A stretch of 64,000 bases of DNA from Staphylococcus sp. (GTDB lineage Bacteria > Bacteroidota > Bacteroidia > Bacteroidales > Muribaculaceae): positions 1,133,444-1,197,443 of the forward strand of contig JAMPDC010000001.1 in NCBI GenBank assembly GCA_023665865.1, given 5' to 3'. The notes beneath the pieces were generated by a model. It did no database searches. It had not been told where the DNA came from and saw only the letters and a program-made list of their open reading frames with translations. Below are positions 11,105 to 20,621 of the stretch, piece by piece (the stretch's first letter is position 1; each line of letters opens with the position of its first letter). A program made the translations under genes and the position numbers.

Positions 11105-12607
11105 ATGTTTTCCAATATATTAATTTACTTCGTGGTGATACCCCTGGTCATGATGCTGGGGCTCGCCCTCTGCCGGAACATCAAGCAGATCCGTGCAGTA
11201 GCCGTCACAGGCTCGGTCGCCCTGACCGCCCTGTCGGTGTGGCTTCTCATTGACTACCTCGCGCTTCGCGCCGCCGGAGCCACCGAACCGATGCTCTGGG
11301 TTGACTCCTGGTCATGGTTCGCTCCGCTCAACATCCACCTCGCCGTAGGTGTCGACGGTATCTCCATCGCCATGCTCATCCTCACCGGTATCATTCTCAT
11401 CACAGGTAGCTTCGCCTCCTGGGAGATTCCCCAGCCCAAAGAGTTCTTCCTCTGGCTGATCCTTCTCTCGACCGGTGTCTATGGTTTCTTCATCTCGATC
11501 GACCTTTTCACAATGTTCATGTTCTATGAGGTCGCCCTCATCCCGATGTATCTTCTCATCGGCGTCTGGGGTAGCGGCAACAAGAACTACTCGGCGATGA
11601 AGCTCACCCTCATGCTCATGGGTGGCTCCGCCTTCCTCATGCTCGGTCTCATCGGCATCTACTATCATTCATCGGCCGACGGCAACCTGACCTGGAACAT
11701 CCTCGAGATCGCCCAGAACGATGCCATCAGCCACGGCTGGCAGAAGTTCCTCTTCCCGATGACCTTCGTAGGCTTCGGTGTCCTCGGTGCCATGTTCCCC
11801 TTCCACACTTGGTCGCCCGACGGTCACGCTTCAGCCCCGACAGCCGTCTCGATGCTCCACGCCGGTGTGCTCATGAAGCTCGGTGGCTACGGTTGCTTCC
11901 GTGTCGCCATCTACCTAATGCCCCACGCTGCCAACGAGCTCGCCTGGATCTTCCTTATCCTCACCGGTATTTCGGTTGTCTATGGTGCATTCAGCGCCTG
12001 CGTGCAGAACGACCTCAAATACATCAACGCCTACTCGTCAGTCTCACACTGCGGTCTCGTGCTCTTCGCCATCCTCATGCTCAACACCACCGCGATGACC
12101 GGCGCCATCATGCAGATGCTCTCCCACGGTCTCATGACAGCCCTCTTCTTCGCCCTCATCGGTATGATCTATGGTAGAACCCACACCCGCGACATCCGCG
12201 AGATGGGTGGCATGATGCAGATCCTGCCCTACCTCTCCGTCTGCTATGTGATCGCAGGTATGGCTTCGCTCGGTCTCCCCGGTCTCTCAGGTTTCGTCGC
12301 CGAGATGACAATCTTCGTAGGCTCCTTCGAACACACCGATCTCTTCCACCGCGTCTTCGTCATCGTGGCTTGCAGTTCGATCGTGACCACCGCCGTCTAT
12401 ATCCTCCGCGTTGTCGGCAAGCTCCTCTACGGCCCTGTCTACGATGAACACCACCTGACCCTCACCGACGCCAAGTGGTGGGAGCGTCTCTCGACAGCCA
12501 CTCTCATCGTCTGCGTGGCCTGCATCGGTTGCTTCCCCAACTTCTTCGCCGATCTCATCAAGTTTACCTTCAGTCCTGAAATCTTCACCGTCATCGGTCT
12601 GAACTAA
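11105..12607 (+). CDS. nuoM: NADH-quinone oxidoreductase subunit M
   Basis: A 500-residue antiporter-like membrane subunit. The blocks VGVDGISIAMLILTG, FYEVALIPMYLLIGVWG and FPFHTWSPDGHASAPTAVSM are typical, with the channel Glu, Lys and His residues present. The frame is open from a TTG at 11045 inside nuoL, but the ATG at 11105 gives MFSNILIYFVVIPL, a proper first helix, so I use it. It lies 16 bp upstream of nuoN. Confidence 0.95.
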   Translation: MFSNILIYFVVIPLVMMLGLALCRNIKQIRAVAVTGSVALTALSVWLLIDYLALRAAGATEPMLWVDSWSWFAPLNIHLAVGVDGISIAMLILTGIILITGSFASWEIPQPKEFFLWLILLSTGVYGFFISIDLFTMFMFYEVALIPMYLLIGVWGSGNKNYSAMKLTLMLMGGSAFLMLGLIGIYYHSSADGNLTWNILEIAQNDAISHGWQKFLFPMTFVGFGVLGAMFPFHTWSPDGHASAPTAVSMLHAGVLMKLGGYGCFRVAIYLMPHAANELAWIFLILTGISVVYGAFSACVQNDLKYINAYSSVSHCGLVLFAILMLNTTAMTGAIMQMLSHGLMTALFFALIGMIYGRTHTRDIREMGGMMQILPYLSVCYVIAGMASLGLPGLSGFVAEMTIFVGSFEHTDLFHRVFVIVACSSIVTTAVYILRVVGKLLYGPVYDEHHLTLTDAKWWERLSTATLIVCVACIGCFPNFFADLIKFTFSPEIFTVIGLN

Positions 12608-12623
12608 TCACAGATTAATAGCA

Positions 12624-14066
12624 ATGGATTACTCACAGTTTTTAGCACTCAAGCAGGAAATAGGATTGTTAATCGTATTCCTATTAGTCTTCCTCTACGA
12701 CACCTTCGCCGGCAAGAAGTCGGCAGCGGCTGTCCCCATGATTGCCTGTGTTCTCATGGCTCTCCAGGTAGCCTGGGGCTTCTGTCCCTCGGTCAAAGGT
12801 GTTGAGTCAGCGTTTGCAGGGATGTATGTCTCCACTCCGGTCATCGTAGCGATCAAAAATATCCTCAACGTCGGTGTGCTCATCGTCCTCATCCAGTCGA
12901 TCAAATGGGCCAACTCAGACTTCATCTCCATCCGCCGCGGTGAGTTTTATGAACTCATATTGCTGACACTCCTCGGCATGTATTTCATGATCTCAAGCCG
13001 CCACTTCCTGATGTTTATCATCGGTCTCGAGACCGCATCGCTTCCTCTCTGCGCCCTCGTTGCTTTCGACAAGAACCGCTATGAGAGCCATGAGGCCGCC
13101 ATCAAATATGTCCTGACCGCAGTCTTCTCATCTGCCATCCTTCTGATGGGACTCTCGTTCGTGTTCGGACTCTCTGGCACCCTCTACTACTCAGGCATCG
13201 CCGCCGCCATCTCAGGCAACATGGGCGTGATGCTCGCCGTAGCGCTTGCCTTCGTGATGGCCGGTTTCGGTTTCAAGATCTCCCTCGTCCCCTTCCACCT
13301 CTGGACAGCCGACGTCTATCAAGGCGCTCCCACACCCGTCACCTCCTATCTTTCGGTGATCTCCAAGGGTTCTGCCGCCTTTGCCTTCCTCGTTGTGCTC
13401 ACCCAGGTTTTCGGCTCAGTCTATGAAGCCGCATGGGAATGGATGCTCTACGCCCTCATCATCCTGACCATCACGATCGGTAACCTCTTCGCCATGCGTC
13501 AGAAGAACATGAAGCGCTTCCTTGCCTTCTCGTCAATCTCACAGGCCGGCTATATCATGCTCGCCATCGTGGGCGACAACAACATGGGCGTCGCCGCTCT
13601 CATGTTCTACACCCTCGTCTACATCTTCTCCAACCTCGCAGCCTTCGGCGTCATCGGCGCTATCGAAAACGCTACCGGCAAGCTGGAGATGACCGACTAC
13701 AACGGTCTCTACAGGACCAATCCCCGTCTCTCGGTGACAATGATGCTCGCAATGTTCTCACTCGCAGGTATCCCTCCGTTTGCAGGCTTCTTCAGCAAGT
13801 TCTTCGTATTTACCTCGACCCTGAGCGGCACCAACTCCGCAGCTCTCTATGTCCTCGTGCTCATCGCCCTCATCAACACCATCATCTCCCTCTACTACTA
13901 TCTGCTTGTTGTGAAGGCAATGTTTATCAACGACAGCGAGACACCCATCCCCACCTTCCGTTCGGCCTGCTCCGAGCGCCTCGGCATGTGGGTCTGCGTA
14001 GCCGGCATCGTCGGTCTCGGTATCGTAAGCTACTTCTACAATTATCTCCTGACTGTTGCAGCCTGA
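12624..14066 (+). CDS. nuoN: NADH-quinone oxidoreductase subunit N
   Basis: A 480-residue antiporter-like subunit that completes the membrane arm. The blocks FKISLVPFHLWTADVYQGAPTP, FLAFSSISQAGYIMLAI and LAGIPPFAGFFSKFFVF identify it. About 14 hydrophobic helices. It is the last gene of the run and is followed by a hairpin at 14102-14139. Confidence 0.95.
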   Translation: MDYSQFLALKQEIGLLIVFLLVFLYDTFAGKKSAAAVPMIACVLMALQVAWGFCPSVKGVESAFAGMYVSTPVIVAIKNILNVGVLIVLIQSIKWANSDFISIRRGEFYELILLTLLGMYFMISSRHFLMFIIGLETASLPLCALVAFDKNRYESHEAAIKYVLTAVFSSAILLMGLSFVFGLSGTLYYSGIAAAISGNMGVMLAVALAFVMAGFGFKISLVPFHLWTADVYQGAPTPVTSYLSVISKGSAAFAFLVVLTQVFGSVYEAAWEWMLYALIILTITIGNLFAMRQKNMKRFLAFSSISQAGYIMLAIVGDNNMGVAALMFYTLVYIFSNLAAFGVIGAIENATGKLEMTDYNGLYRTNPRLSVTMMLAMFSLAGIPPFAGFFSKFFVFTSTLSGTNSAALYVLVLIALINTIISLYYYLLVVKAMFINDSETPIPTFRSACSERLGMWVCVAGIVGLGIVSYFYNYLLTVAA

Positions 14067-14101
14067 GCAGACTCTCTGCCGGCTTCACGATAGTTTAAAC
14101 C

Positions 14102-14139
14102 ATCTCCGGTTGTCGAGCGTTTTGCTTACAGCCGGAGAT
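14102..14139 (+). terminator. Hairpin at the end of the nuo/atp block
   Basis: ATCTCCGGTTGT at 14102-14113 pairs with ACAGCCGGAGAT at 14128-14139 (one G-T pair) around a 14-nt loop. There is no strong T-run, so intrinsic termination may be partial, but the position, just after nuoN and before murI, fits the end of the long transcript. Confidence 0.55.
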
Positions 14140-14204
14140 TGGTGGATAAAAGGGTCTCTGACCACACTCTTTCTCCGACCCGTAAAAAACTCATAACCAC
14201 TACA

Positions 14205-15038
14205 ATGATGTTTCCATCCACACCAGGCCCCATCGGGGTTTTCGACTCAGGCTACGGAGGCCTGACAATCCTCAAGGAAATCCGTGAGCGTCTCCCACAG
14301 TATGACTACATATATCTCGGCGACAATGCCCGCACGCCCTACGGCACGCGCTCTTTCGACGTCGTCTATGAGTTCACCCGCCAGGCTGTCGAAGCCCTCT
14401 TCGCCCGTGGATGCCACCTCGTCATCCTTGCCTGCAACACCGCTTCGGCCAAGGCCCTCCGCTCGATCCAGATGAAAGATCTGCCCTCATGGGATCCTTC
14501 CCGGCGCGTGCTCGGAGTCATCATCCCCACTGTCGAGGCTCTCGGTTCAATCACTAAAAACGGCAACATCGGTGTCCTCGGCACCCCTGGTACCATCAGT
14601 TCCGGCACCTACGACATAGAGATAGCCAAATTCTTCCCCCAGTTCCGCACTGTCTCCGTCGACTGCCCGATGTGGGTGCCTCTGGTCGAGAACAAGGAGT
14701 ATGACTCTCCCGGAGCCGACTACTTTGTCGAGAAATATGTCGAGGAGCTCTTCGCCCAGGAGCCGGATACCGACACCATCATCCTCGGTTGCACTCACTA
14801 TCCCCTCCTCATCGACAAAATCCGCCGCCAGGTGGCCGATAGAGCGACAATCGTCACCCAGGGAGAACTCGTCGCCGCAAGTCTCGCGGACTATCTCAAG
14901 CGCCACCCCGAGATGGATGCCAACTGCACCCGCGGAGGTTCATGCTCATATCTGACGACTGAGAATCCCGACAAATTCACTGAGCTCGCAGGCATCTTCA
15001 TGAACTCGCGTCTGAAAGCCGAGCATATCGCTCTCTGA
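14205..15038 (+). CDS. murI: Glutamate racemase
   Basis: Converts L-glutamate to D-glutamate for peptidoglycan in the cytoplasm. The start GPIGVFDSGYGGLTIL and the two catalytic-cysteine motifs LACNTASA and GCTHYPLL are all present. The frame is open from a TTG at 14139, but the ATG at 14205 (or 14208) directly precedes the conserved domain and gives about 277 residues, the usual length. It stands alone, between the nuo hairpin and a lipoprotein gene. Confidence 0.95.
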   Translation: MMFPSTPGPIGVFDSGYGGLTILKEIRERLPQYDYIYLGDNARTPYGTRSFDVVYEFTRQAVEALFARGCHLVILACNTASAKALRSIQMKDLPSWDPSRRVLGVIIPTVEALGSITKNGNIGVLGTPGTISSGTYDIEIAKFFPQFRTVSVDCPMWVPLVENKEYDSPGADYFVEKYVEELFAQEPDTDTIILGCTHYPLLIDKIRRQVADRATIVTQGELVAASLADYLKRHPEMDANCTRGGSCSYLTTENPDKFTELAGIFMNSRLKAEHIAL

Positions 15039-15089
15039 CGCCGTCCATCCCCACCTCCCGATCTTCCCCCCCCTCCCAACAGACCAATC

Positions 15090-17618
15090 ATGACTCTCAG
15101 ACTTGGCAGTCCTTTCATCAGACTTCTCACCGGACTCTGCCTGCTGCTTGCGGCGGCGGGCTGTTCGGGCGACAGAACCTTTGTCAGCAACGGCGCCGGC
15201 CGTCTGACGCTCAGCCTTACGGTCGACAATACCTTCTACTATCCCGACGGTACGATTGTCAGCCCCACCGGGGCCTATGTCCCGCAGCCCGGCGAGATCA
15301 GTGTCTCAATGAAGTCGATGACCGGCAACTACGGCTATGTCTGGTCGTCGTTCAGTGATTTTCCGCAAGGGGAGCTGTATTTCATGGGCACATATTATCT
15401 CCAGGCCTTCTATGGTTATGGCCACGAAGGTTTCAACCATCCCTACTACAGTGCGGAGATGGAAGTCAACCTGCTCTCCGACCGGCAGACCGATACCGAG
15501 ATGATCCTGCACCCTGTCAGCACAGCCAACACCGTCAGTTTCTCACCGGAATTCAGCGCATATTTCAGCAAAATCAAAGCCTATCTCCACGCCAGCGGTG
15601 GCGGCTATTATGACTATCCGGTCGGAGAGGGCGACATCCTCTATCTTCTCCCCGGCGAGACGTCGCTCTATCTTGAGCTGACGCTCTCCGACGGGCGCGT
15701 CGCCGGCTATCGCGCGGCCCGCCTTGACGATGCCGCGAGCGGAATCTTCTATGACTATATCCTCTCGGTCGACACTTCGGGTGAGACACCGGTGGTCAAC
15801 TGCACAGTCGGCTCTGAGACCTTCACCGAATCGCTGACCGACGGATTTCTGGCAGCAAAGCCTCCGGTGATCCGGCCGATCGGTTGGGAAAACGGCGGCA
15901 GCATACCGCTCCCGGAAGGAGAGCAGCCTGCCGCTCCCGTAAAGGCCGCCGTCTCCTCCTCGTCGCCCCTGTCATCCTTGATCCTTACGGTCAATTCCCC
16001 CTATCTGAATTCGCTCGGCGTCCCGGCCCAGTGTGACCTCCTGCATCTCTCCGACGAGCATGCCGGACTCCTCCGCTCCCTCGGGCTCAGCTGGAGCGCG
16101 GAGGGAACCGACGCTGCGGTCGACTTTACCACCTTGCTCGGCAACATTGTCTTTGTCAACGAAGCCCAGGCTGTCAACACTCTCTGTCTCCTCGCCGAGG
16201 ACAGTCAGGGGCGCTGCGGATATCCGGTCTCATTTAGTGTCACCTCCACTCCGGTCGAGATCGAGGTTGTCGATGTCCCTGCCGCGATGACCGGTGCCTC
16301 CGAAGCAGAAGTGACCGTCTCGGCTGTCGCTACGGATTTCGGCAGTCATGTCGACATCGAGCTCCTCTCATCTGCCGGAGAGTGGATCCCCACGACGATT
16401 ATCGAGTGTAAAGAGACGAGCCCTGACCGCCACCGCATCCGTTTTGCCATTCCCGATGGCAGTGGTGACATCAATGCGCGCATCCTCTACTGCAAAGAGG
16501 TCAGGGCCGATGTGGTCATCGAGCGTTTCATGCCATCCTTCGACCTACAGCTTGACCCCTACGCCACATATTGCTGCGTGAAAGTGACCGATGCGGAGCC
16601 GGATATCATCCGGGCCGTCACATCATCGTTGTCAGTCTATCTCAATGGCACCCATGCGAGTGTCCTCACCCGCGAACCCGAGACAGGTATTATAATCATT
16701 ACCGGGCTCACACCAAAGACCACCTATGAGCTGACTGGAACCATGATGATCCGTCCCGACAAGGACGACTTCACCACACCGCTCAAATTTGTGACCGAGT
16801 CGACCCCCGCGCTCCCCAATGCAGATTTCGAGGAGCGCCGCGATGGAATAAAATATGAGGAGATGCCGAGCGGCGGACGCTATTCACAGACCACTGTGGC
16901 TATCTTCAACTGGCAAAACCACACCACCTTCGCTCTTCAGGAGCCGAAAGAGTGGGCCAATACAAACGCCAAGACCTTCAACCGCCACGCCGGAAACCAC
17001 AACACATGGTATATGCAGCCATCGGTCTATACCGTCAGGGATGACTCCTTCGACGGTTCGTTTGCCGTCTGCCTCCGCTCGGTGGCTTTCGATATGAATG
17101 GCGAGATGATAGCCGACTATACCCAGACCGGACAGCCATATCTCAACTATTCGCCTATCGTGCCGCGGATATCCTCGCGTGCGGCCGGCAAACTCTTCCT
17201 CGGCAGCTATTCCTTCGATCCGGCGACAATGACAGAGACCTACAATGATGTAGTCGATTGGAAATCCCGCCCCATGTCGCTCAACGGTTACTATAAATAC
17301 AGTCCTTCGACCGACGATCCCTCCGACATGGGCATAGCTCTCATCGAGGTCTATGGTATTGTCGATGGGAAGCCTGAAGTGATAGGATCCGGACGGGCAT
17401 ACCTCCCCGTCTCCAACAGTTATGCCGCCTTCCGGGCACCTGTCAACTATGACCGTTTCGGCGTCAAGGCTACAGGACTCAAAGTGATGTTTGCCTCGTC
17501 GAGAACCATCGGCACCATAGCTGAGGAGACCGCGTCGATCGTGACTACACCATATCCCAAGGATGGTGCCTCGATCGGAAGCACTCTGTGGCTCGACCAT
17601 GTCAATCTCTCGTATTGA
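15090..17618 (+). CDS. Surface lipoprotein, DUF4493 / PCMD-like
   Basis: An 842-residue predicted lipoprotein: signal helix at residues 9-22 and a lipobox ending AAAGC with the acylated Cys at 25, followed by SGDR. The N-terminal half resembles the DUF4493 region of Bacteroidales surface proteins (tandem beta-rich, Ig-like segments). The C-terminal 260 residues, from LPNADFEE to the closing WLDHVNLSY, have the layout of the putative carbohydrate metabolism domain (PCMD), which ends in a jelly-roll-like fold. A role in glycan binding or fimbria-like surface structures is inference from family habit; no catalytic motif was identified. It stands alone between murI and a DUF4923 gene. Confidence 0.72.
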   Translation: MTLRLGSPFIRLLTGLCLLLAAAGCSGDRTFVSNGAGRLTLSLTVDNTFYYPDGTIVSPTGAYVPQPGEISVSMKSMTGNYGYVWSSFSDFPQGELYFMGTYYLQAFYGYGHEGFNHPYYSAEMEVNLLSDRQTDTEMILHPVSTANTVSFSPEFSAYFSKIKAYLHASGGGYYDYPVGEGDILYLLPGETSLYLELTLSDGRVAGYRAARLDDAASGIFYDYILSVDTSGETPVVNCTVGSETFTESLTDGFLAAKPPVIRPIGWENGGSIPLPEGEQPAAPVKAAVSSSSPLSSLILTVNSPYLNSLGVPAQCDLLHLSDEHAGLLRSLGLSWSAEGTDAAVDFTTLLGNIVFVNEAQAVNTLCLLAEDSQGRCGYPVSFSVTSTPVEIEVVDVPAAMTGASEAEVTVSAVATDFGSHVDIELLSSAGEWIPTTIIECKETSPDRHRIRFAIPDGSGDINARILYCKEVRADVVIERFMPSFDLQLDPYATYCCVKVTDAEPDIIRAVTSSLSVYLNGTHASVLTREPETGIIIITGLTPKTTYELTGTMMIRPDKDDFTTPLKFVTESTPALPNADFEERRDGIKYEEMPSGGRYSQTTVAIFNWQNHTTFALQEPKEWANTNAKTFNRHAGNHNTWYMQPSVYTVRDDSFDGSFAVCLRSVAFDMNGEMIADYTQTGQPYLNYSPIVPRISSRAAGKLFLGSYSFDPATMTETYNDVVDWKSRPMSLNGYYKYSPSTDDPSDMGIALIEVYGIVDGKPEVIGSGRAYLPVSNSYAAFRAPVNYDRFGVKATGLKVMFASSRTIGTIAEETASIVTTPYPKDGASIGSTLWLDHVNLSY

Positions 17619-17666
17619 CATGCACACATTTCTATTTTGTAACAATAAAAACAACAAGGATATAAA

Positions 17667-18356
17667 ATGAAAAAAATACTCATTCTCCTTCTGCTTGCCA
17701 TCATGGTCTCACCCGCAGCCTACAGCGCCGGCTGGGATCTCAATGACATACTCGGAAATCTCGGTAACTCTTCATCCACACAGACCACTCCCACCACGGA
17801 CAATAACAACACTCAGAAGTCGTCGAGCCTCGGCGACCTCCTCTCAGGAGTGGCCAACAAGCTCGGCCTCGGCAGTTCGGCCCTCACCATCGACAAACTC
17901 ACCGGCACCTGGTCATACTCCTCTCCGGCTGTGTCATTCCAGAGCGACAATCTTCTGCTGAAAGCCGGAGGCGCGGCCGCGAGCACTCAGGTCGAGAGCA
18001 AACTGGAACCCTACTACCGTACTGCAGGTCTCACGTCACTCGTGCTCACCATAGCCGAGGACTCGACGTTTACCTTCAAGGCACGCAGGATGACACTGAC
18101 CGGCACCCTTACGAAAAACGAACAGTCGGGCAACTTCGTCTTCAACTTCAAGGCTCTCAAAAAAATCAATGTGGGTTCGATGGAGGCTTTTATCGTCATG
18201 AACGGCAACACCATGGAACTGACCTTCGATGTCAGCAAGCTCCTCACCCTCATCGAAAAAGCCGGCAGCATCACCGGCAACACCACCCTCAAGAGTGTCT
18301 CGGCCCTCCTCAATCAATATGACGGCATGCGGGCCGGCTTCGAGCTCAAACGCTGA
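17667..18356 (+). CDS. DUF4923 family exported protein
   Basis: A 229-residue protein with a clear signal peptide (KKILILLLLAIMVSPAAYSA). A short Ser/Thr/Asn/Gln-rich linker (about residues 35-57) is followed by a lipocalin-like beta domain with the opening TGTWSY and the repeated pattern LTIAEDSTFTF / MTLTGTL, as in DUF4923 proteins of Bacteroidales. Function unknown; probably periplasmic or surface-attached. It follows the PCMD-type lipoprotein by 48 bp and precedes the glycosyltransferase by 26 bp. Confidence 0.75.
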   Translation: MKKILILLLLAIMVSPAAYSAGWDLNDILGNLGNSSSTQTTPTTDNNNTQKSSSLGDLLSGVANKLGLGSSALTIDKLTGTWSYSSPAVSFQSDNLLLKAGGAAASTQVESKLEPYYRTAGLTSLVLTIAEDSTFTFKARRMTLTGTLTKNEQSGNFVFNFKALKKINVGSMEAFIVMNGNTMELTFDVSKLLTLIEKAGSITGNTTLKSVSALLNQYDGMRAGFELKR

Positions 18357-18382
18357 CTCTTGCTATCCTCATCTTGACGGCG

Positions 18383-19354
18383 ATGGTATCGATAATAATC
18401 CCGGCATACAATGCTGAGAAATATATCCGTCAGGCTGTCGGGAGCGCGCTCTCGCAGACATGTCGGGATGTGGAGGTCATCGTGGTCGACGATGGATCGA
18501 CCGACGCCACTGCCGGGATTGTCGGGGAGTTTGCAGCGACCGACCCCAGAGTGCGTCTCATCCGTGAGCCGCAATCAGGGGTTTCCATTGCCCGCAACAC
18601 CGGACTGAAGGCTGCCGGCGGTGAGTGGATCTGCTTTCTCGACAGTGACGACGTGATGCTCCCCGGCTGTGTCGGGACTCTTCTCGACGTGGCCCGTAGC
18701 AGCGCTTGCGAAGTGGTCTATGGTGGCTGGCGTCCCTTCCGTCATGACTCCGACGCACCCTTGTCTGTGAGCGTCAGAAGCAATACAGTGGAGATCCTTA
18801 CACCTGAAGAGGTCATCGGGAGAGTGCTCTATCAGACCGACGGCATTGTCCCGACACCGTGGGGCAAACTCTATAGCCGGCGCATCCTCGACGGGGTAGT
18901 CTTTGCCGAAGGCTTGATCTATGAAGACCTCGACCTTTTCTACAAAATCTGTGCGAAAGTTGACCGCATAGCCCTCACCCGTACTCCTGTCTATCTCTAC
19001 CGCGACAATCCCGAAAGCCTTACCAATACGTTTGCTCCCGGGCGCCTCGATGTGCTCGACGTGACCCGGCGCATCGAGGACTACATGGCCCGGCGCTATC
19101 CCACCCTCCTCCGCGCGGCGCGCGACCGCCGTCTCAGCGCCAATTTCAACATGCTCGGCCTTCTTGCCATCCATGACGGCGCCGGGCGCTATGCCGCTGT
19201 GGCCGATGAGTGCTGGGAACTCATCCGCTCATATCGTGCCGACAGTCTGGCTGATTCACGGGTCCGTATGAAAAACAAACTGGGCATCATCGTCTCCTAT
19301 ATCGGGCGCCGGGTGCTCACAACCTTTCTCAAATTCGTCTACCGTAAGCAATGA
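18383..19354 (+). CDS. Family 2 glycosyltransferase
   Basis: A 323-residue GT-A glycosyltransferase. The start VSIIIPAYNAEKYI, the VVDDGSTD nucleotide-sugar motif (about residues 36-43) and the metal-binding CFLDSDDVM are all typical of GT2. I use the ATG at 18383; a TTG nine bases upstream is in frame. The stop overlaps the next gene's start (ATGA at 19351-19354), so this gene and the phosphoribosyltransferase are translationally coupled. Acceptor and donor cannot be read from sequence. The C-terminal 60 residues are Arg-rich, which may help peripheral membrane contact (inference). Confidence 0.88.
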   Translation: MVSIIIPAYNAEKYIRQAVGSALSQTCRDVEVIVVDDGSTDATAGIVGEFAATDPRVRLIREPQSGVSIARNTGLKAAGGEWICFLDSDDVMLPGCVGTLLDVARSSACEVVYGGWRPFRHDSDAPLSVSVRSNTVEILTPEEVIGRVLYQTDGIVPTPWGKLYSRRILDGVVFAEGLIYEDLDLFYKICAKVDRIALTRTPVYLYRDNPESLTNTFAPGRLDVLDVTRRIEDYMARRYPTLLRAARDRRLSANFNMLGLLAIHDGAGRYAAVADECWELIRSYRADSLADSRVRMKNKLGIIVSYIGRRVLTTFLKFVYRKQ

Positions 19355-19908
19355 AAGTCATCACTCTCAACGAAAAACAGTTTGCCTCCGCATGCCGCGA
19401 GCTTGCTGCCATGGCCGCCGAGAGGCTGCCGGAACCGGAGATGATAGTCGGTATCAAGACCGGCGGTGAATACGTGGCCCGTGAGATCCACACCTTCTTT
19501 CCCGCCTCCATGCTGGCATTAGTCGAACTGCGGCGTCCGTCGACCGCAGCCAAGAGTCCGCTTCAAGGAGTGTTGAGCCGGCTGCCTGTCCGTGTGCTCG
19601 ACTGGTTGCGCATAGCCGAGGCCCGTGTGCTTGCCCTGCGCCCCGCGCGCCGGAGGCCGAAGATCGAAATTTCCTCTGACTTGCGCCGGCAGTTGCCACG
19701 CCATATCCTCGTGGTCGACGATGCGGTCGACAGCGGCACGACGATGGATGCCATAGTCAGCGCTCTCCGCCGCGCGCGTCCCGATGTGGAGGTGCGCACG
19801 GCGGTCATCACCGTCACCACCTCCTCTCCGGCGATAAGCCCTGACTATGCTCTCTACAGAGACAAAACCCTCATCCGATTCCCATGGTCGATGGATATGA
19901 AAAGATAA
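19351..19908 (+). CDS. Type I phosphoribosyltransferase-like protein
   Basis: A 185-residue protein with a classical PRPP-binding motif, ILVVDDAVDSGTTMDAI (about residues 116-132), and an N-terminal MIVGIKTGGEYVAREI loop like that of purine phosphoribosyltransferases. The middle is Arg-rich and has no obvious base-specificity hood. It is sandwiched, with overlaps on both sides (4 bp and 25 bp), between a GT2 glycosyltransferase and a HAD phosphatase. Purine salvage is possible, but the context suggests a glycan-linked use of PRPP, such as ribofuranose formation (inference). Confidence 0.75.
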   Translation: MKVITLNEKQFASACRELAAMAAERLPEPEMIVGIKTGGEYVAREIHTFFPASMLALVELRRPSTAAKSPLQGVLSRLPVRVLDWLRIAEARVLALRPARRRPKIEISSDLRRQLPRHILVVDDAVDSGTTMDAIVSALRRARPDVEVRTAVITVTTSSPAISPDYALYRDKTLIRFPWSMDMKR

Positions 19909-20543
19909 AAGGCCGGCAGCGTCCCTGTGCTGTGGTCGATCTTGACGGGACTCTCGTCAGGGGCAACTCACTGCGCATGCTCATCCGCTTCCTTGTCTCG
20001 AAATTCATGCGTGGGCACCGCTACGCATCCGTGGCCCGTATCCTCACCCTTCTCGCGGCCCGCAAGGCAGGGTTGATCAGCCACGTGGCCATGAAGCATC
20101 CGATTCACCTCCTTGCCGCGGAGGCTTTGACCGATGAGGAGATCGAGCGATTCTGCACCACCCGTCTGCTCCCGTCTCTCAACCGTGAGCTCCTGCGCCG
20201 CCTGACCGCCCTGCAGCGCGATGGCTATGCGCTTGTGATCGCCACAGCCGCCCCCGACCTCTATCTTCCGACCCTTTGCCGCCTGCTCGGCTTCGACGCC
20301 TATATCGCCACAGTTCCGACCCCGCGCCGCAGCGACTACACCGAGACCCGCGGCGACTTCAAGAAGGCCAATGCCCTGGCTCTCGCTGAGAAAGCCGGCA
20401 TGAGAATAGCCCTCGTCGCCACTGACCATGAAGATGATCTGCCCCTGCTCATGCTTCCGGGTATTGAGCGTCTCCTCGTGGCCCCGACCACCCGTCTGCG
20501 CCTCCTCGCCCGGGCCGCTTCACTCGACTTTTGTGAGATTTGA
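19884..20543 (+). CDS. HAD-superfamily phosphatase (SerB-like)
   Basis: A 219-residue HAD hydrolase. Motif I is VVDLDGTLVRGNSL (catalytic Asp pair near residues 19-21), motif II is in VIATAAPDLY and the acidic motif IV is ATDHEDDLPLL. The helical C1-type cap between motifs I and II fits the SerB/PGPase-like subfamily. Its start lies 25 bp inside the phosphoribosyltransferase gene, so expression of the two is probably coupled. The likely substrate is a phosphate ester made by its neighbours, but sequence alone does not identify it. Confidence 0.8.
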   Translation: MVDGYEKIKGRQRPCAVVDLDGTLVRGNSLRMLIRFLVSKFMRGHRYASVARILTLLAARKAGLISHVAMKHPIHLLAAEALTDEEIERFCTTRLLPSLNRELLRRLTALQRDGYALVIATAAPDLYLPTLCRLLGFDAYIATVPTPRRSDYTETRGDFKKANALALAEKAGMRIALVATDHEDDLPLLMLPGIERLLVAPTTRLRLLARAASLDFCEI

Positions 20544-20587
20544 GAAACAAAAGTGTCGGCTATCTCGTTTAATCGGCGAAATTTATG

Positions 20588-20595
20588 TAAATTTG
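20588..20595 (+). promoter_or_regulatory. Bacteroidales-type -7 element ahead of nnr
   Basis: TAAATTTG matches the TAnnTTTG consensus and lies 26 bp upstream of the nnr ATG, implying a very short leader. No good TTG -33 element was found 19-21 bp upstream, so this is a weak call. Confidence 0.5.
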
Positions 20596-20621
20596 CGTGG
20601 GCAATTCTTTTTTGATTGACA

